DNA of 64,000 nucleotides. Origin: Propioniciclava flava (GTDB lineage Bacteria; Actinomycetota; Actinomycetes; Propionibacteriales; Propionibacteriaceae). Both the position numbers and the translations under genes were made by a program. The stretch is from the NCBI RefSeq assembly GCF_004126535.1, contig NZ_PPCV01000003.1:186001-250000 (forward strand), read 5' to 3'. The number at the start of each line of letters is the position of its first letter. Within the stretch, counting starts at the first letter, position 1. Shown here piece by piece: positions 7,819 to 17,306 of this stretch. The notes below the pieces were generated by a model. It was not told the DNA's origin, searched no databases, and saw only the letters and a program-made list of their open reading frames with translations.

Positions 7819-8985
7819 TCAGGAGCGGGTCTCGTAGAGGCCCTCGGCGACGATGCGCTTGTTCAGTTCCTCGAGGTAGGCCTCCTCGTCGAAGTTCTCG
7901 ATGGAGACTTCGCGGCCCAGCCATGCCGAGAGGTACATCGCGTCGGCGAGGCGGACGCCGTGGATCCCGTCCCCACCCGGTGCCAGCAGCGGCTCGGTGC
8001 CCTGCACGGCGGCGGCGAAGTTACGCAGAACCTCGATGTGCTGCTGCCCCCACACCGAGCCGTAGTCCTTGGTCTCGGACGTCATGAGGGATTCGCGATC
8101 CAGTTCGCCACGGAACAGCGTGCGCACGGTTTCGATATCCATGTTGCGCGACAGGGTCTCCTCGTCCTCGACCAGGCGCGTGATCGTCACCTTGGAGGAC
8201 TCGTCCACGACGATCTTGCCCTTGTCGCAGAGGATCTCCAGGCGATCAGTGCCGACGAGGTCATGGGTGGCGGTCATGAAGGAACCGGTCGCCCCGTCGC
8301 CGAAGTCGACGAGGGCATTGACCTCGTCCTCGACGGCGATGTCGCGCCGGAAGCCGAACGACAGCTTGGCGAAGACCGACTTCGGGACGCCGCACAGCCA
8401 CTGCCACAAGTCGAGTTGGTGAGGTGCCTGGTTAACCAGGACGCCGCCGCCCTCGCCGCCCCACGTGGCGCGCCAGGAGGACTGGGCGTAGTAGGGCTGG
8501 GGACGCCACCAGTTGGTGATGATCCACGACGTGTGGCGCAGCGCGCCCAGTTCGCCGGAGTCGAGCAGCGCCTTGAGATCCTTGTAGAGGGGGTTGGTGC
8601 GCTGGTTGAAGAACACGCCGAAGGTGAGTTCGGGGTGCTCGGCGGCAACGTCGATCAGCTCACGGGCCTGCTTGGTGTACACGCCGACCGGCTTCTCCAC
8701 GAGGGTGTGGACGCCGTGCTCCAGCGCGTAGATGCCCATCTCGGGGTGGAGGTAGTGCGGGACGGTGGTCACGACGGCGTCCACGTCGCCGGAGGTGATG
8801 AGCTCTTGGTAATCGGTGTAGAACGGCACGCCCAGCTTCTCTGCGGCCTCGCGCTTGCTCTCGTCGATGTCGGCGATGGCGCCGATCCTCATGTTCGGCA
8901 CCTTGCCCTCGGAGAGGAACGTGGCGTACATGCCGCCTTCGGTGCCCAACCCGATGATGCCCAGACGGACCTGATCCGTTGCCAT
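7819..8985 (-). CDS. Gfo/Idh/MocA family oxidoreductase
   Basis: An NAD(P)-dependent dehydrogenase of the glucose-fructose oxidoreductase / inositol dehydrogenase family, 388 residues. The N-terminal Rossmann motif is GIIGLGTEG, the conserved EKPVG (catalytic Lys) lies in the middle, and the C-terminal alpha/beta domain carries NQAPHQLDLWQWLCG, with the His that completes the active site. The ATG at 8985 follows AGGGAG at six bases. A TAGAGT box at 9017-9022 (minus strand) is a plausible -10. It is the first gene of an operon with the downstream TIM-barrel isomerase. The substrate is probably a sugar or cyclitol. Confidence 0.93.
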   Translation of the reverse strand: MATDQVRLGIIGLGTEGGMYATFLSEGKVPNMRIGAIADIDESKREAAEKLGVPFYTDYQELITSGDVDAVVTTVPHYLHPEMGIYALEHGVHTLVEKPVGVYTKQARELIDVAAEHPELTFGVFFNQRTNPLYKDLKALLDSGELGALRHTSWIITNWWRPQPYYAQSSWRATWGGEGGGVLVNQAPHQLDLWQWLCGVPKSVFAKLSFGFRRDIAVEDEVNALVDFGDGATGSFMTATHDLVGTDRLEILCDKGKIVVDESSKVTITRLVEDEETLSRNMDIETVRTLFRGELDRESLMTSETKDYGSVWGQQHIEVLRNFAAAVQGTEPLLAPGGDGIHGVRLADAMYLSAWLGREVSIENFDEEAYLEELNKRIVAEGLYETRS

Positions 8986-9111
8986 GGAATGCTCCCTTGC
9001 TCGTCCTGGTGATGCCACTCTAGAAAAGGGCGCCCAACCGATGACACCGAGTTGCAGGATTCCCGCCCGGTTGGCTTCTCACCAGGGGCAACGCCGTGGC
9101 AACATTGCGCC

Positions 9112-9903
9112 GTGATGGATTTCGCCTCAGTCATCGCCGTCGAATCGCGTCGATTCGCCGCAACGCTGCGGGGGGTGGCCCCCACGGCCCCCGTACCGAC
9201 CTGCCCCGAGTGGTCCGCTGCCGACCTGGCCTGGCACCTCACCGAGGTCCACGGCTTCTGGGCTCGCGTCCTGACCTCGGGTGCGCTGACCGACGAGGAC
9301 GCCGAGGCGCTGGAAGCCTCTGCTCCCGCACGCCCTGACGATCCCACCGAGATCTGGCCGGTGTTCGAGCGCGAAACCCGCGCCCTTCTCGACGCGCTGG
9401 CGCTCCGCGACGACACCGAAGCGGCCTGGTTTTGGCTGCCCACCGCCTGCACCGTGGGGTCGACGCGACGCATGCAAGCCCACGAGGCCACCGTCCATCG
9501 CCTGGACGCCGAAGCAGCGGCCGACGTCACCTCGGCTCCCGTGGACGCCGAGGTGGCCGCCGACGCGGTGAGCCACGCCATCGAGGTGATGTGGGCCTGG
9601 TGGGGCACCAATCCCGGGTTCCTTTTCGTGCCCACCACAGGCCCGGTGGCTCTCACCGCGCTCGACGTGGACCGGGTGTGGCACGTCCAGCCGGGCCGCT
9701 GGCGCGGCGTCGGCTCCTCCGGCACCTCCTACGACATGCCCGGCGTCCGGCTCACCGAGGAAGCCCCGGCCGTCGCGCAGGTGACGGCAACCGCCGACGC
9801 GCTCATGCGCTGGCTGTGGGGCCGCGGGCCTGAACCGGCCACCTCGGGGGACGCCGCAGCCGTGGCCGCGCTCCGCGAGGCGCGCGACCAGGGCATGCAG
9901 TAA
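9112..9903 (+). CDS. Maleylpyruvate isomerase family mycothiol-dependent protein
   Basis: A 263-residue protein of the actinobacterial DinB-like / mycothiol-dependent maleylpyruvate isomerase family (TIGR03083 type). The N-terminal four-helix bundle carries CPEWSAADLAWHLTEVH, whose His belongs to the usual metal triad, and RRMQAHEATVHRLDAE supplies the second histidine cluster; a less conserved C-terminal domain follows. The family uses mycothiol, the low-molecular-weight thiol of actinobacteria, but most members have no known reaction. GTG at 9112 is six bases after CAACAT and may be leaderless; ATG at 9115 is the alternative. Confidence 0.8.
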   Translation: MMDFASVIAVESRRFAATLRGVAPTAPVPTCPEWSAADLAWHLTEVHGFWARVLTSGALTDEDAEALEASAPARPDDPTEIWPVFERETRALLDALALRDDTEAAWFWLPTACTVGSTRRMQAHEATVHRLDAEAAADVTSAPVDAEVAADAVSHAIEVMWAWWGTNPGFLFVPTTGPVALTALDVDRVWHVQPGRWRGVGSSGTSYDMPGVRLTEEAPAVAQVTATADALMRWLWGRGPEPATSGDAAAVAALREARDQGMQ

Positions 9904-9924
9904 CGCGTCGCTGCGGCGTCCGGC

Positions 9925-10953
9925 TCAGTCGAGTGTCGCCGCCCCGGGCCCCGCGCTGCCCGCGAGCGCCGAGGACTGATAGGTCTGCTTGAGCATGCGC
10001 AACGCCGGCATGGCTTCGGCAGGGCCGATCCAGAACGGTTCTGGGTCATCGACGCGGGCGTAGAAGTCGCGGATGAACAGTTCGTGGGAGACGCCCCAGT
10101 ACACGCGCCCGCCCGAGGCGGCCCGGCGCTCCTCGAACTGGTCGACCCGGCCGTCCTTCCAGGCGACGGTCAGCCCGTCGCGCACGGTGACATAGGCGTT
10201 CTCGCAGTCCAGTTCGAGTTCGACGGGGCGGTTCTGCGGCGCGGTCAGCGTCCCGTAGAACGACGTCTGGACGCCGCTGGCGTGCGTGAACAGAATCTCG
10301 GCGGTGTCCTCGACCTCCGTGACGTCAGCGAACTTGTGGGCGGCGACCCGTCCGTCGACCCCGGTCACCTCGCCGAGCATCCACTGCACCAGATCGAGGG
10401 TGTGGATGGCCTGGTTGATGAGCAGCCCGCCCCCGGCGTGCTCCTGGCTGGCCCGCCACGGCTTGGCCCGGTAGTAGTCGGCCGTCCGCGTCCACACCAC
10501 CGACGCGTAGGCGCCGTGAATCTCGCCGAGTTCGCCCGAGTCGAGCAGGCGTCGCAGTTCGACGGAGCTGACGTTGTAGCGGTTTTGGAAGCAGATCCCG
10601 ACCTTGACGCCCGCGGGCAGGTCGGCGTCCACGAGGCGTTGCGCGTCGGCGAGGTGCGCGGCCAGGGGCTTTTCCTGGATGACGTGGACGCCCAGGCGGG
10701 CCGCCTCCAGGGTGGCGCTGATGTGCTGATCGTGCGGGGTCGTGATGTGCACCACGTCGGGCTGAACGGCATCGACGAGTTCTGTGACTGTCGCGAACGC
10801 CGGGACGCCCAGGTCGGCTGTCGCTGCGGCACGGCGCGCTGGATCGATGTCGACGGCTCCGACGAGATCAACCCCCTCGATGGCGTCGATAGCTTCCCGG
10901 TGGACCGTCGCGACATCGCCCCAGCCCACGATCGCTGCCCGCTTCACTGACAT
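9925..10953 (-). CDS. Gfo/Idh/MocA family oxidoreductase
   Basis: A second NAD(P)-dependent Gfo/Idh/MocA dehydrogenase, 342 residues, clearly different from the one at 7819-8985. The N-terminus is AAIVGWGDVATVH (Rossmann fold), followed by HITTPHDQHI, the catalytic IQEKPLAAH and the C-terminal INQAIHTLDLVQWMLG. The ATG at 10953 follows CAGGAG at five bases. It is separated from the other sugar genes by the convergently placed maleylpyruvate isomerase-like gene. The substrate is unknown, probably a sugar or cyclitol. Confidence 0.92.
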   Translation of the reverse strand: MSVKRAAIVGWGDVATVHREAIDAIEGVDLVGAVDIDPARRAAATADLGVPAFATVTELVDAVQPDVVHITTPHDQHISATLEAARLGVHVIQEKPLAAHLADAQRLVDADLPAGVKVGICFQNRYNVSSVELRRLLDSGELGEIHGAYASVVWTRTADYYRAKPWRASQEHAGGGLLINQAIHTLDLVQWMLGEVTGVDGRVAAHKFADVTEVEDTAEILFTHASGVQTSFYGTLTAPQNRPVELELDCENAYVTVRDGLTVAWKDGRVDQFEERRAASGGRVYWGVSHELFIRDFYARVDDPEPFWIGPAEAMPALRMLKQTYQSSALAGSAGPGAATLD

Positions 10954-11045
10954 CTCGGCTCCTGCTTCTGGTTCAGGCCCGCGTGCGGGCTTCGGTGACC
11001 GCGGCCCGGCGCGCAGCGTCTGCGACGCGGGTGGCACCCGTCACT

Positions 11046-12431
11046 CTAGGCGCGAATGCCCAGTTGCCAGGGGCGCTTGCGCTGGTTGCCACCGGTCACG
11101 ACCCAGGCAGCCACACCACTGGCCACCGTCAAGACGACCAGCCCGATGTTGCGCGCAGCCAGGACGACGAGCGCCGCAGGAGTGGCGCCCGTGATCATCA
11201 GCAGCGCGTCGTAGGCGACGGGATAGATGACGGTGGTGAGGACGCACAGCAGGGCGAGTAAGACAAGGGTCGCCAGCGCTGGACGCCAGGGAGGGGCGTC
11301 CCCGCCGTCCCGGGACGCCTGCCCGACCAGGACGGCCGCGGACGGCGCCAGCCACAGGAGGTATTGCGGGCTCAGCGCCGGGGAAGTGACGATGAACGCG
11401 CCGATCAGCGTGAGGCTGATCCAGCCCAGCGGACGCGTGGGCGTCCCGGCGCGCAGCCAACGCAGCACCAGCACGACGCAGGCGACCACGGCGATCACCG
11501 CAGCGATCCGCGCCGCCAACAGGGCCTCGGGGACGCCCGGACCGCCGATCTCGTAGGCGTGGAACTCGCTGTAGAAGATGTGGGTCCCCTGACGCCTCCC
11601 CCAGCGCCACATCGCGTCCAGCGCCGCAACCGCCTCGATCTGCAGGCCGCGATCCCCCTGATACGTGAGCGGTGAGAGTAGACGCTCCCAGCCCCCTGCG
11701 GTGACGCTCAGGACGACGAGCACGATCCCCGAGACGGCCAGCGACACGAAGGCACGCAGCCGCGCCCGGCCCGCGAACAGGAGAGGCGCCACGATGATCG
11801 GCCACACTTTCAAGGCCGTGCCCACGGCGATCGCCACCCCCGCACGCCCGCCACGGCGCTGCACCACCAGCACCAAGGCGACCCCCGCAGCGGCGGCTGG
11901 CAGCATGTCCAGCCGCAGGAGCGGGAGCCCGCCCAGGGCTGTCGTGAGCATGACCCAACTCAGGACGGCGATCGGGCCGAGCGTCCGGCCCAGCACGACG
12001 GCGAACACGGCGTCCGCGAGCGTCGTGATGAGCATGATGGCACCCCGGTAGGAGGTGGGGTCGTCGGCGCCGAGCAGGTAGGGCGCCAGCAGCAGCCAAG
12101 CGGCGGGGGTCGGGTATTCGGGCATGGCCTGGGACAGCGTCATCGCCCAGGAGCCCGCGTGTGGCGATGCCAGCGCGGCGGCGGCGTCCCTGGCGGCGAG
12201 GAAGTAGTAGTAGGTGTCGCTGTACTCACCAACCCGGAAGACCCACCACCAACTAGACAGCGCCTTCATGCCGACCCAGGCGGCCACCACGAAGGCCACC
12301 ATGCCCCCCTGCCACGGAGCCGGTCCGTCAGGCTCACTGTCGCGTGAGGAGGCGTGAGGGGACTCCGACTGCGCGTGGCGGCTCGGGGCATCCGCCCGAC
12401 CAGCACTCTCCATGCGCGATGGTGACGACAC
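11046..12431 (-). CDS. Polytopic membrane glycosyltransferase (GT87/DUF2029-like)
   Basis: A 461-residue integral membrane protein with about 11-12 predicted transmembrane segments and a charged 35-40 residue cytoplasmic N-terminus. The first extracytoplasmic loop has the Asp-containing motif expected of GT-C polyprenyl-phosphate-sugar transferases (VGEYSDTYYY), and later segments carry ALKVWPIIVAP and SPQYLLWLAP, typical of the actinobacterial alpha-mannosyltransferase (PimE/GT87) group. It probably adds a mannose or similar sugar from a lipid-linked donor to a cell-envelope glycan. GTG at 12431, six bases after GATGAT, is the likely start; ATG at 12413 and GTG/ATG upstream are alternatives. 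Confidence 0.75.
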   Translation of the reverse strand: MSSPSRMESAGRADAPSRHAQSESPHASSRDSEPDGPAPWQGGMVAFVVAAWVGMKALSSWWWVFRVGEYSDTYYYFLAARDAAAALASPHAGSWAMTLSQAMPEYPTPAAWLLLAPYLLGADDPTSYRGAIMLITTLADAVFAVVLGRTLGPIAVLSWVMLTTALGGLPLLRLDMLPAAAAGVALVLVVQRRGGRAGVAIAVGTALKVWPIIVAPLLFAGRARLRAFVSLAVSGIVLVVLSVTAGGWERLLSPLTYQGDRGLQIEAVAALDAMWRWGRRQGTHIFYSEFHAYEIGGPGVPEALLAARIAAVIAVVACVVLVLRWLRAGTPTRPLGWISLTLIGAFIVTSPALSPQYLLWLAPSAAVLVGQASRDGGDAPPWRPALATLVLLALLCVLTTVIYPVAYDALLMITGATPAALVVLAARNIGLVVLTVASGVAAWVVTGGNQRKRPWQLGIRA

Positions 12432-12536
12432 CCCAGCATCATCCCAGACGGCGGGGACACCGGTAGCCGCATGAGGGCCCGGCAACTACCCTGGGGGCCG
12501 CAGGAGGCGGTGTCGCCACGGCGAAAGGGCCACAAC

Positions 12537-13379
12537 ATGACGGATTTCGTCCAGGACGCGGACATCTGGCCGACCCTCCGCGAGGAGGCGCAGCGCGACG
12601 CCGAGCAGGAACCCTGCCTGGCGGGGTTCCTCTACGAGTCCGTCCTGCGTCATCCCACGCTCATCGACGCCCTAGGTGGGCTGCTGTCACACAAGCTGGC
12701 GAGCGAGACGATGTCGTCGATGACGCTGCTGGCCCTCGCGCAAGAGGCGTTCTGCCGGGAGCCGCAGATCGAGGGGGCGGTGATCGCGGATCTGCAGGCG
12801 ATCATCCACCGCGACCCCGCCACCCGCGGGTACTCCCAACCGCTGCTGTACGCGAAGGGCTTTCACGCCGTCCAGGCGTACCGGATCGCTCACCACTTCT
12901 GGATCACCGAGCGGCACGCGCTCGCGCTATTCCTGCAAAGCCGGATCTCGGAGGTGTTCGCCGTCGATATCCACCCGGGCGCGCGCATCGGGCGCGGGGT
13001 CATGTTCGACCACGCCACCTCGGTCGTCATCGGCGAGACGGCCGTCGTCGAGGACGACTTCTCCATGCTGCACGAGGTCACCCTCGGCGGAACCGGCAAG
13101 GTGGGCGGGGATCGCCACCCCAAGGTCAAGCGTGGCGTCATGATCGGCGCAGGCGCCAAAGTGCTGGGCAACATCACGGTCGGGGAGGGCGCCAAGATCG
13201 GTGCGGGATCGGTCGTGCTGGAGGACGTCCCCGCGCACGCCACGGTCGCGGGCGTCCCGGCCAAGCTGGTGTCCTTCCCCGCGGAGTCCTTCCCGGCGCT
13301 GGAGATGGACCAGCGCTTCGAGTGCGGGGCGATCATCGAGAGCGCGACCCTCACGATCACCGAACATCCGGGGAACTAG
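12537..13379 (+). CDS. cysE: Serine O-acetyltransferase
   Basis: Transfers acetyl from acetyl-CoA to L-serine, giving O-acetylserine for CysK; cytoplasmic, 280 residues. The N-terminal helical SATase domain (residues about 10-130) is followed by the left-handed beta-helix of hexapeptide repeats: DIHPGARIG, GVMFDHATSVVIGE, LHEVTLGGTGK and VKRGVMIGAGAKVLGNI, ending with AGVPAKLV. The ATG at 12537 follows AAAGGG at seven bases, and a TACCCT box at 12487 could be the -10. The substrate-using cysK is 6 kb away and transcribed the other way, so the two are separately controlled. Confidence 0.96.
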   Translation: MTDFVQDADIWPTLREEAQRDAEQEPCLAGFLYESVLRHPTLIDALGGLLSHKLASETMSSMTLLALAQEAFCREPQIEGAVIADLQAIIHRDPATRGYSQPLLYAKGFHAVQAYRIAHHFWITERHALALFLQSRISEVFAVDIHPGARIGRGVMFDHATSVVIGETAVVEDDFSMLHEVTLGGTGKVGGDRHPKVKRGVMIGAGAKVLGNITVGEGAKIGAGSVVLEDVPAHATVAGVPAKLVSFPAESFPALEMDQRFECGAIIESATLTITEHPGN

Positions 13380-13413
13380 GCCGGGTTCGTGGACGCCTGG
13401 GTAGCCTACGGGC

Positions 13414-14238
13414 GTGCCGATCCCCGATCCTCGCCCTGCTGAGGTTGACGCCGTCGCGGCCGCGCTCGCCGGACGCCGTTGGGTCGCATTGACCGGTGCT
13501 GGGATCTCCACCGATTCCGGCATCCCGGACTATCGCGGCCCCCATGCTCGCCCCACCAACCCGATCACCTACACCGACTTCCTGCGGCACCCGCAAGCGC
13601 GCCGCCGCTACTGGTTCCGGTCGATGATGGGGTATCGCAGCTTCGGCGTCGCGCAGCCCAATGCCGGGCATCGCGCCCTGGCCCGCCTCGGCGTCCCGAT
13701 CATCACGCAGAACGTGGACGCGCTGCACGAGCGGGCAGGCAGCCGCGACGTAATCGACCTCCATGGCCTCATTGACAAGGTGATCTGCCTGTCATGCGGC
13801 GAGGTGACGGCACGCGCGGAGGTGCAAGCCCGCCTGGAGCACGCCAACCCGACCATCACCGGAACCATCCCGGCCGGAGCGGCTGAACTGCGCCCCGACG
13901 GGGACGCCGACATCGCCGACCCGGACGACTTCGTCGTGCCCGCCTGTCGGGTGTGCGGCGGCGTCCTCAAACCCGATGTCGTGTTCTTCGGGGAGTCGGT
14001 TCCGCCACAGCGGGTGGCGGCGTCCTTCGCGTGGGTGGATGCCGCGCAGGCGCTGTTGGTGGCTGGCTCGTCGCTCACGGTGATGTCGGGGCTGCGGTTT
14101 GCCCGGCGCGCCGCCAAGGCGGGCATCCCGCTCGTGATCGTCAATCACGGCCCGACGCGCGCCGATGATCTGGCGGATGTCCGCGTGGACGCCGGGACGT
14201 CGGCTACCTTGACGGCCCTCGCCGCAGCGTTGCCGTAG
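13414..14238 (+). CDS. Sir2-family NAD-dependent protein deacylase
   Basis: A 274-residue sirtuin that removes acyl groups from protein lysines using NAD. Motifs: ALTGAGISTDSGIPDYRGP (NAD binding), TQNVDALHERAG, and catalytic His in DLHG. The zinc site is formed by two Cys pairs (ICLSC and the later ACRVCGG), and GSSLTVMSG and VIVNHGPT complete the Rossmann part. A substrate could be an acyl-CoA synthetase, but the window gives no direct link. The GTG at 13414 is exactly six bases after TAGCCT (13402-13407), with no Shine-Dalgarno, so the mRNA is probably leaderless. Confidence 0.93.
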   Translation: MPIPDPRPAEVDAVAAALAGRRWVALTGAGISTDSGIPDYRGPHARPTNPITYTDFLRHPQARRRYWFRSMMGYRSFGVAQPNAGHRALARLGVPIITQNVDALHERAGSRDVIDLHGLIDKVICLSCGEVTARAEVQARLEHANPTITGTIPAGAAELRPDGDADIADPDDFVVPACRVCGGVLKPDVVFFGESVPPQRVAASFAWVDAAQALLVAGSSLTVMSGLRFARRAAKAGIPLVIVNHGPTRADDLADVRVDAGTSATLTALAAALP

Positions 14239-14573
14239 GGCATCGGGCGGTCGGCATGAGCGGCAGGCGGGCAGGAAAGTGGCGAGCCGTCCGTCTCTGA
14301 TTGGGGCGACCAGAGGGGGTGTGACGAAGGGCCCGCCGTGGTTCCCACGTTGCCCCATCCCTGGGTAAAGCGATACCCCGCGGCGCGAAGACGGCACCTA
14401 AGTACGACTGCCTACGTCGGCCGAAAGTACGAATCCCCCTGGTGTGATCTCTTCCCCACCGCCCGCCGTGGGTGGCGTCCAACCACGAGAAAGAAATTTG
14501 CAGTCCTGCAATCTTGCAGTACTGTTGCGAAGCACCTGGCGTTCGGTGGGTGCGCATCACGCAGGGAGTACGT
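14239..14573. other. Intergenic region between sir2 and the DHA2 exporter
   Basis: 335 bases without a convincing gene. It holds the exporter promoter and operator (14497-14527, listed separately). Further upstream are two copies of AAGTACGA (14400-14407 and 14425-14432), 25 bases apart, flanking CCTACGTCGGCC, which could be another regulator site. No open frame here has coding character. Confidence 0.4.
14497..14527 (+). promoter_or_regulatory. Exporter promoter with overlapping TetR-type operators
   Basis: A -35 (TTTGCA, 14497-14502) and -10 (TACTGT, 14520-14525) are separated by 17 bases. Two similar sites overlap them: the perfect palindrome TTGCAGTCCTGCAA (14498-14511) and the imperfect TTGCAGTACTGTTG (14514-14527). 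Binding there by the TetR protein encoded at the end of the operon would block RNA polymerase. Confidence 0.5.
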
Positions 14574-17306
14574 ATGACAGCAGTCGCCACCCGGGCCGAA
14601 TCGGGAGTTGAATCCGAGGCGGAACAGTCAGCGGCCGCAGCCCCACTGATGGATCACCGGCAGATCATGCTGGTGGTTTATGGGCTGATGGCCGCCATGT
14701 TCCTCAGTTCCATGGCGCAGACCGTCTTCGGCACCGCCATCCGGACGATCGGCGACGACCTCCACGGCCTTGATCAGCAGGCGTGGGTGACCACGGCCTA
14801 CCTGATCACCTCGACGGTCACCACTCCGCTGTACGGCAAGCTTTCCGACATCTTCGGACGCCGTCCGCTCATCATCCTCAGCATCGCGATCTTCATCCTC
14901 GGCTCGGTGCTGTCGAGTTTCTCCACTTCCATGCTGATGCTGGCTGGCTTCCGGGCCTTGCAGGGCATCGGCGCGGGCGGCCTGATGTCGCTCCCGCTCG
15001 CGATCATGGGCGACGTGCTCGCACCCCGGGAGCGAGCCAAGTATCAAGGCTTCTTCCTCGCGACGTTCGGCATCGCCGCGGTGGTGGGTCCGCTGGTGGG
15101 CGGCATCTTCGCCGGGGCCGACACCCTGTTGGGGATCGATGGCTGGCGTTGGGTGTTCCTGATCAACATCCCGATCGGTGCCATCGCGCTCGCGGCGGTC
15201 TTGTTCTTCTTGCACGTCCCGCACATCGCGCACGGTCACGCTCGCGTCGACTGGTGGGGGGCCATGCTGGTCACCACCTCGCTCGTCCCGCTGCTGCTGG
15301 TCGCCGAGCAGGGTCGCGAGTGGGGCTGGAGCTCGCCGCTGTCACTGGCCTGCTACGCCGTCGGTGCCGCGTCGCTGGTGGCGTTCGTGTTCGTGGAGCG
15401 CGCCATGGGAACGGCGGCGATCCTGCCGCTGCGGCTGTTCAATCAGAAGTTCTCCCTCGCGGTGATCCTCAGCGTCCTGATTGGCTTCGGCATGTTCGGC
15501 GCGATGATGACGATCCCGCTGTACCTGCAGATCGTGTTGGGATTCAACCCGACCGAGGCCGGTTTCGGCAGCCTCCCGATGATGCTGGGTCTGATGCTGG
15601 CGTCCATCGTGACCGGCCAGATCATCGCCAAGACGGGGCGCTACGGCGTCTTCCCGATCACCGGTTCCGCGACCACCGCCGCCGGGTTCAGCATCCTCAC
15701 CTTCATGACGCCCGAGCACGGCTACCCCTTCCTCGCCTTGGCGATGGCCGTCATCGGTCTCGGGTTGGGGCAGTTGATGCAGACGCTGACGCTGGCCGCG
15801 CAGGCGGCTGCTCCGGCCCGCGACATGGGTGTGGCGTCCAGTTCGGCGACGTTCTTCCGGCAGATCGGTGGCACGCTCGGCACGGCGATCATGTTGTCGA
15901 TGCTGTTCGGCTCGCTGCCCACCAACATCACCTCCGCCATGTCGAACACTGACACCGCCACCGCAGCCCTGGACGCGGCACTCGACCCGGCCGTCGCGAA
16001 CGCGCCCCAGAACAAGGGCGTCATGGACGCCATGTGGACGCCGATCACCGAGAAGATCACCTCGCAGATCGACAGCAAGATGACTGATGCCACGCAGCAG
16101 GTGAAGGATCAAGTCGACGCGAAGGTCCGCGAAGAGGTCTCCAAGGCGGCCCACGAGAAGGCCGCTGAAGGCGCCTCGCAGTTGGCTGACGGCGCGGGCA
16201 AGCTCAGCACGGGGCTCGGTCAGCTCGGCACCGGCACCGGGGCGTTCGTCGATGGCGTCGGCAAGATCGGCACCGGCGCGCAGGGGCTGGCGACGGGAAC
16301 GTCGAAGCTGTCCTCGGCGACCGGCCAGCTGGCCGATGGTGCGGGGAAGCTCAGCGGCGGCTTGAAGAAGCTGTCCAGCGCCACCCAGACCGCGGCGGGT
16401 TCCGCCAAGGATGCCACCACCGACTTCGGCGCTTTGCAGGCGGCCATGACGACGCTGGCCGCGGACCAGAAGAGCTGTGCCGCAGGTTCCGCCGCCGCGG
16501 ACAAGGACGCGCCCACCCCCGCGTCCTGCGCCAAGCTCCCCGAGGACCAGGCGGGCGTCGCCGCCGCGATGAAGGCGCTGGGCACCAGCGTCTACACCAC
16601 CAGCGGTTACTTGAACGGCTCGGGTGATACCCCCGGTATCGCCACGGGGTTGTCGCAGCTCAGCGGTGGCGCCGACCAGCTCGCCCAGGGCACCACGCAA
16701 CTGGGTGCGGGCATGGGGCAGGTCGCTGACGGGGCGGGCAAGCTCGCCACCGGCGCCGCCACGGCCGCCGAGAAGGGCGGAGCGCTGACGACCGGCGCCC
16801 AGGGCGCGGCGGCGGGGAGCGCCAAGCTCAGTGATGGCGCCCAGCAGTTGTCGCAGATCGAGCAGGTCATCAACGACAAGGTGGCCGAGCTCACCCCTGA
16901 CGCGGAGCAGAAGGCCCTCGAGACGGTCGCAGCCGACAAGAACCTCAGCGTCGTGGACGGCCACCTCGCCGTGAACTACGCCGATCCTGTCCAGCGTCGC
17001 GCCGTCGTCGACCAGGTGGTTCCGACCTTGATCGACCAGATCAAGAACGGGACGTCCAGCGACGCCGATACCCACGTCAGCACCAGCGACACCTCGTTCC
17101 TCAACGGCGCCGACGCCCGACTGACGGCACCCTTCATGAGTGGCTTCAACACGTCGGTGGTCGCCATTTACTGGGTGGGGTTCTGGGTTATGGTGGCGGC
17201 ATTCGTCATCACGTGCTTCTACCGTGTTCCGCCGCTGCGCACCCGCTCGGCGCTGGAGGAGAAGAACGAACTGGCTCAGGCTGAACAGGAGGCGGCGACG
17301 CTGTGA
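14574..17306 (+). CDS. DHA2-family MFS multidrug exporter with inserted repeat domain
   Basis: A 910-residue proton-driven exporter. Residues about 25-480 contain the first 13 membrane segments of a 14-segment DHA2 transporter, with LYGKLSDIFGRR (motif A) and GPLVGGIF (motif C). Between segments 13 and 14 lies an insertion of roughly 340 residues: a charged helical part, then repeats such as LADGAGKL, LGQLGTGTGA, LSSATGQLADGAGKL and LSGGLKKL, as in YhgE/Pip-type extracytoplasmic domains. It has two cysteines (KSCAAG and ASCAKL). The chain returns to the membrane with FMSGFNTSVVAIYWVGFW and ends in a charged tail. The ATG at 14574 follows GGGAG. It overlaps its TetR regulator by four bases. 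Confidence 0.88.
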   Translation: MTAVATRAESGVESEAEQSAAAAPLMDHRQIMLVVYGLMAAMFLSSMAQTVFGTAIRTIGDDLHGLDQQAWVTTAYLITSTVTTPLYGKLSDIFGRRPLIILSIAIFILGSVLSSFSTSMLMLAGFRALQGIGAGGLMSLPLAIMGDVLAPRERAKYQGFFLATFGIAAVVGPLVGGIFAGADTLLGIDGWRWVFLINIPIGAIALAAVLFFLHVPHIAHGHARVDWWGAMLVTTSLVPLLLVAEQGREWGWSSPLSLACYAVGAASLVAFVFVERAMGTAAILPLRLFNQKFSLAVILSVLIGFGMFGAMMTIPLYLQIVLGFNPTEAGFGSLPMMLGLMLASIVTGQIIAKTGRYGVFPITGSATTAAGFSILTFMTPEHGYPFLALAMAVIGLGLGQLMQTLTLAAQAAAPARDMGVASSSATFFRQIGGTLGTAIMLSMLFGSLPTNITSAMSNTDTATAALDAALDPAVANAPQNKGVMDAMWTPITEKITSQIDSKMTDATQQVKDQVDAKVREEVSKAAHEKAAEGASQLADGAGKLSTGLGQLGTGTGAFVDGVGKIGTGAQGLATGTSKLSSATGQLADGAGKLSGGLKKLSSATQTAAGSAKDATTDFGALQAAMTTLAADQKSCAAGSAAADKDAPTPASCAKLPEDQAGVAAAMKALGTSVYTTSGYLNGSGDTPGIATGLSQLSGGADQLAQGTTQLGAGMGQVADGAGKLATGAATAAEKGGALTTGAQGAAAGSAKLSDGAQQLSQIEQVINDKVAELTPDAEQKALETVAADKNLSVVDGHLAVNYADPVQRRAVVDQVVPTLIDQIKNGTSSDADTHVSTSDTSFLNGADARLTAPFMSGFNTSVVAIYWVGFWVMVAAFVITCFYRVPPLRTRSALEEKNELAQAEQEAATL

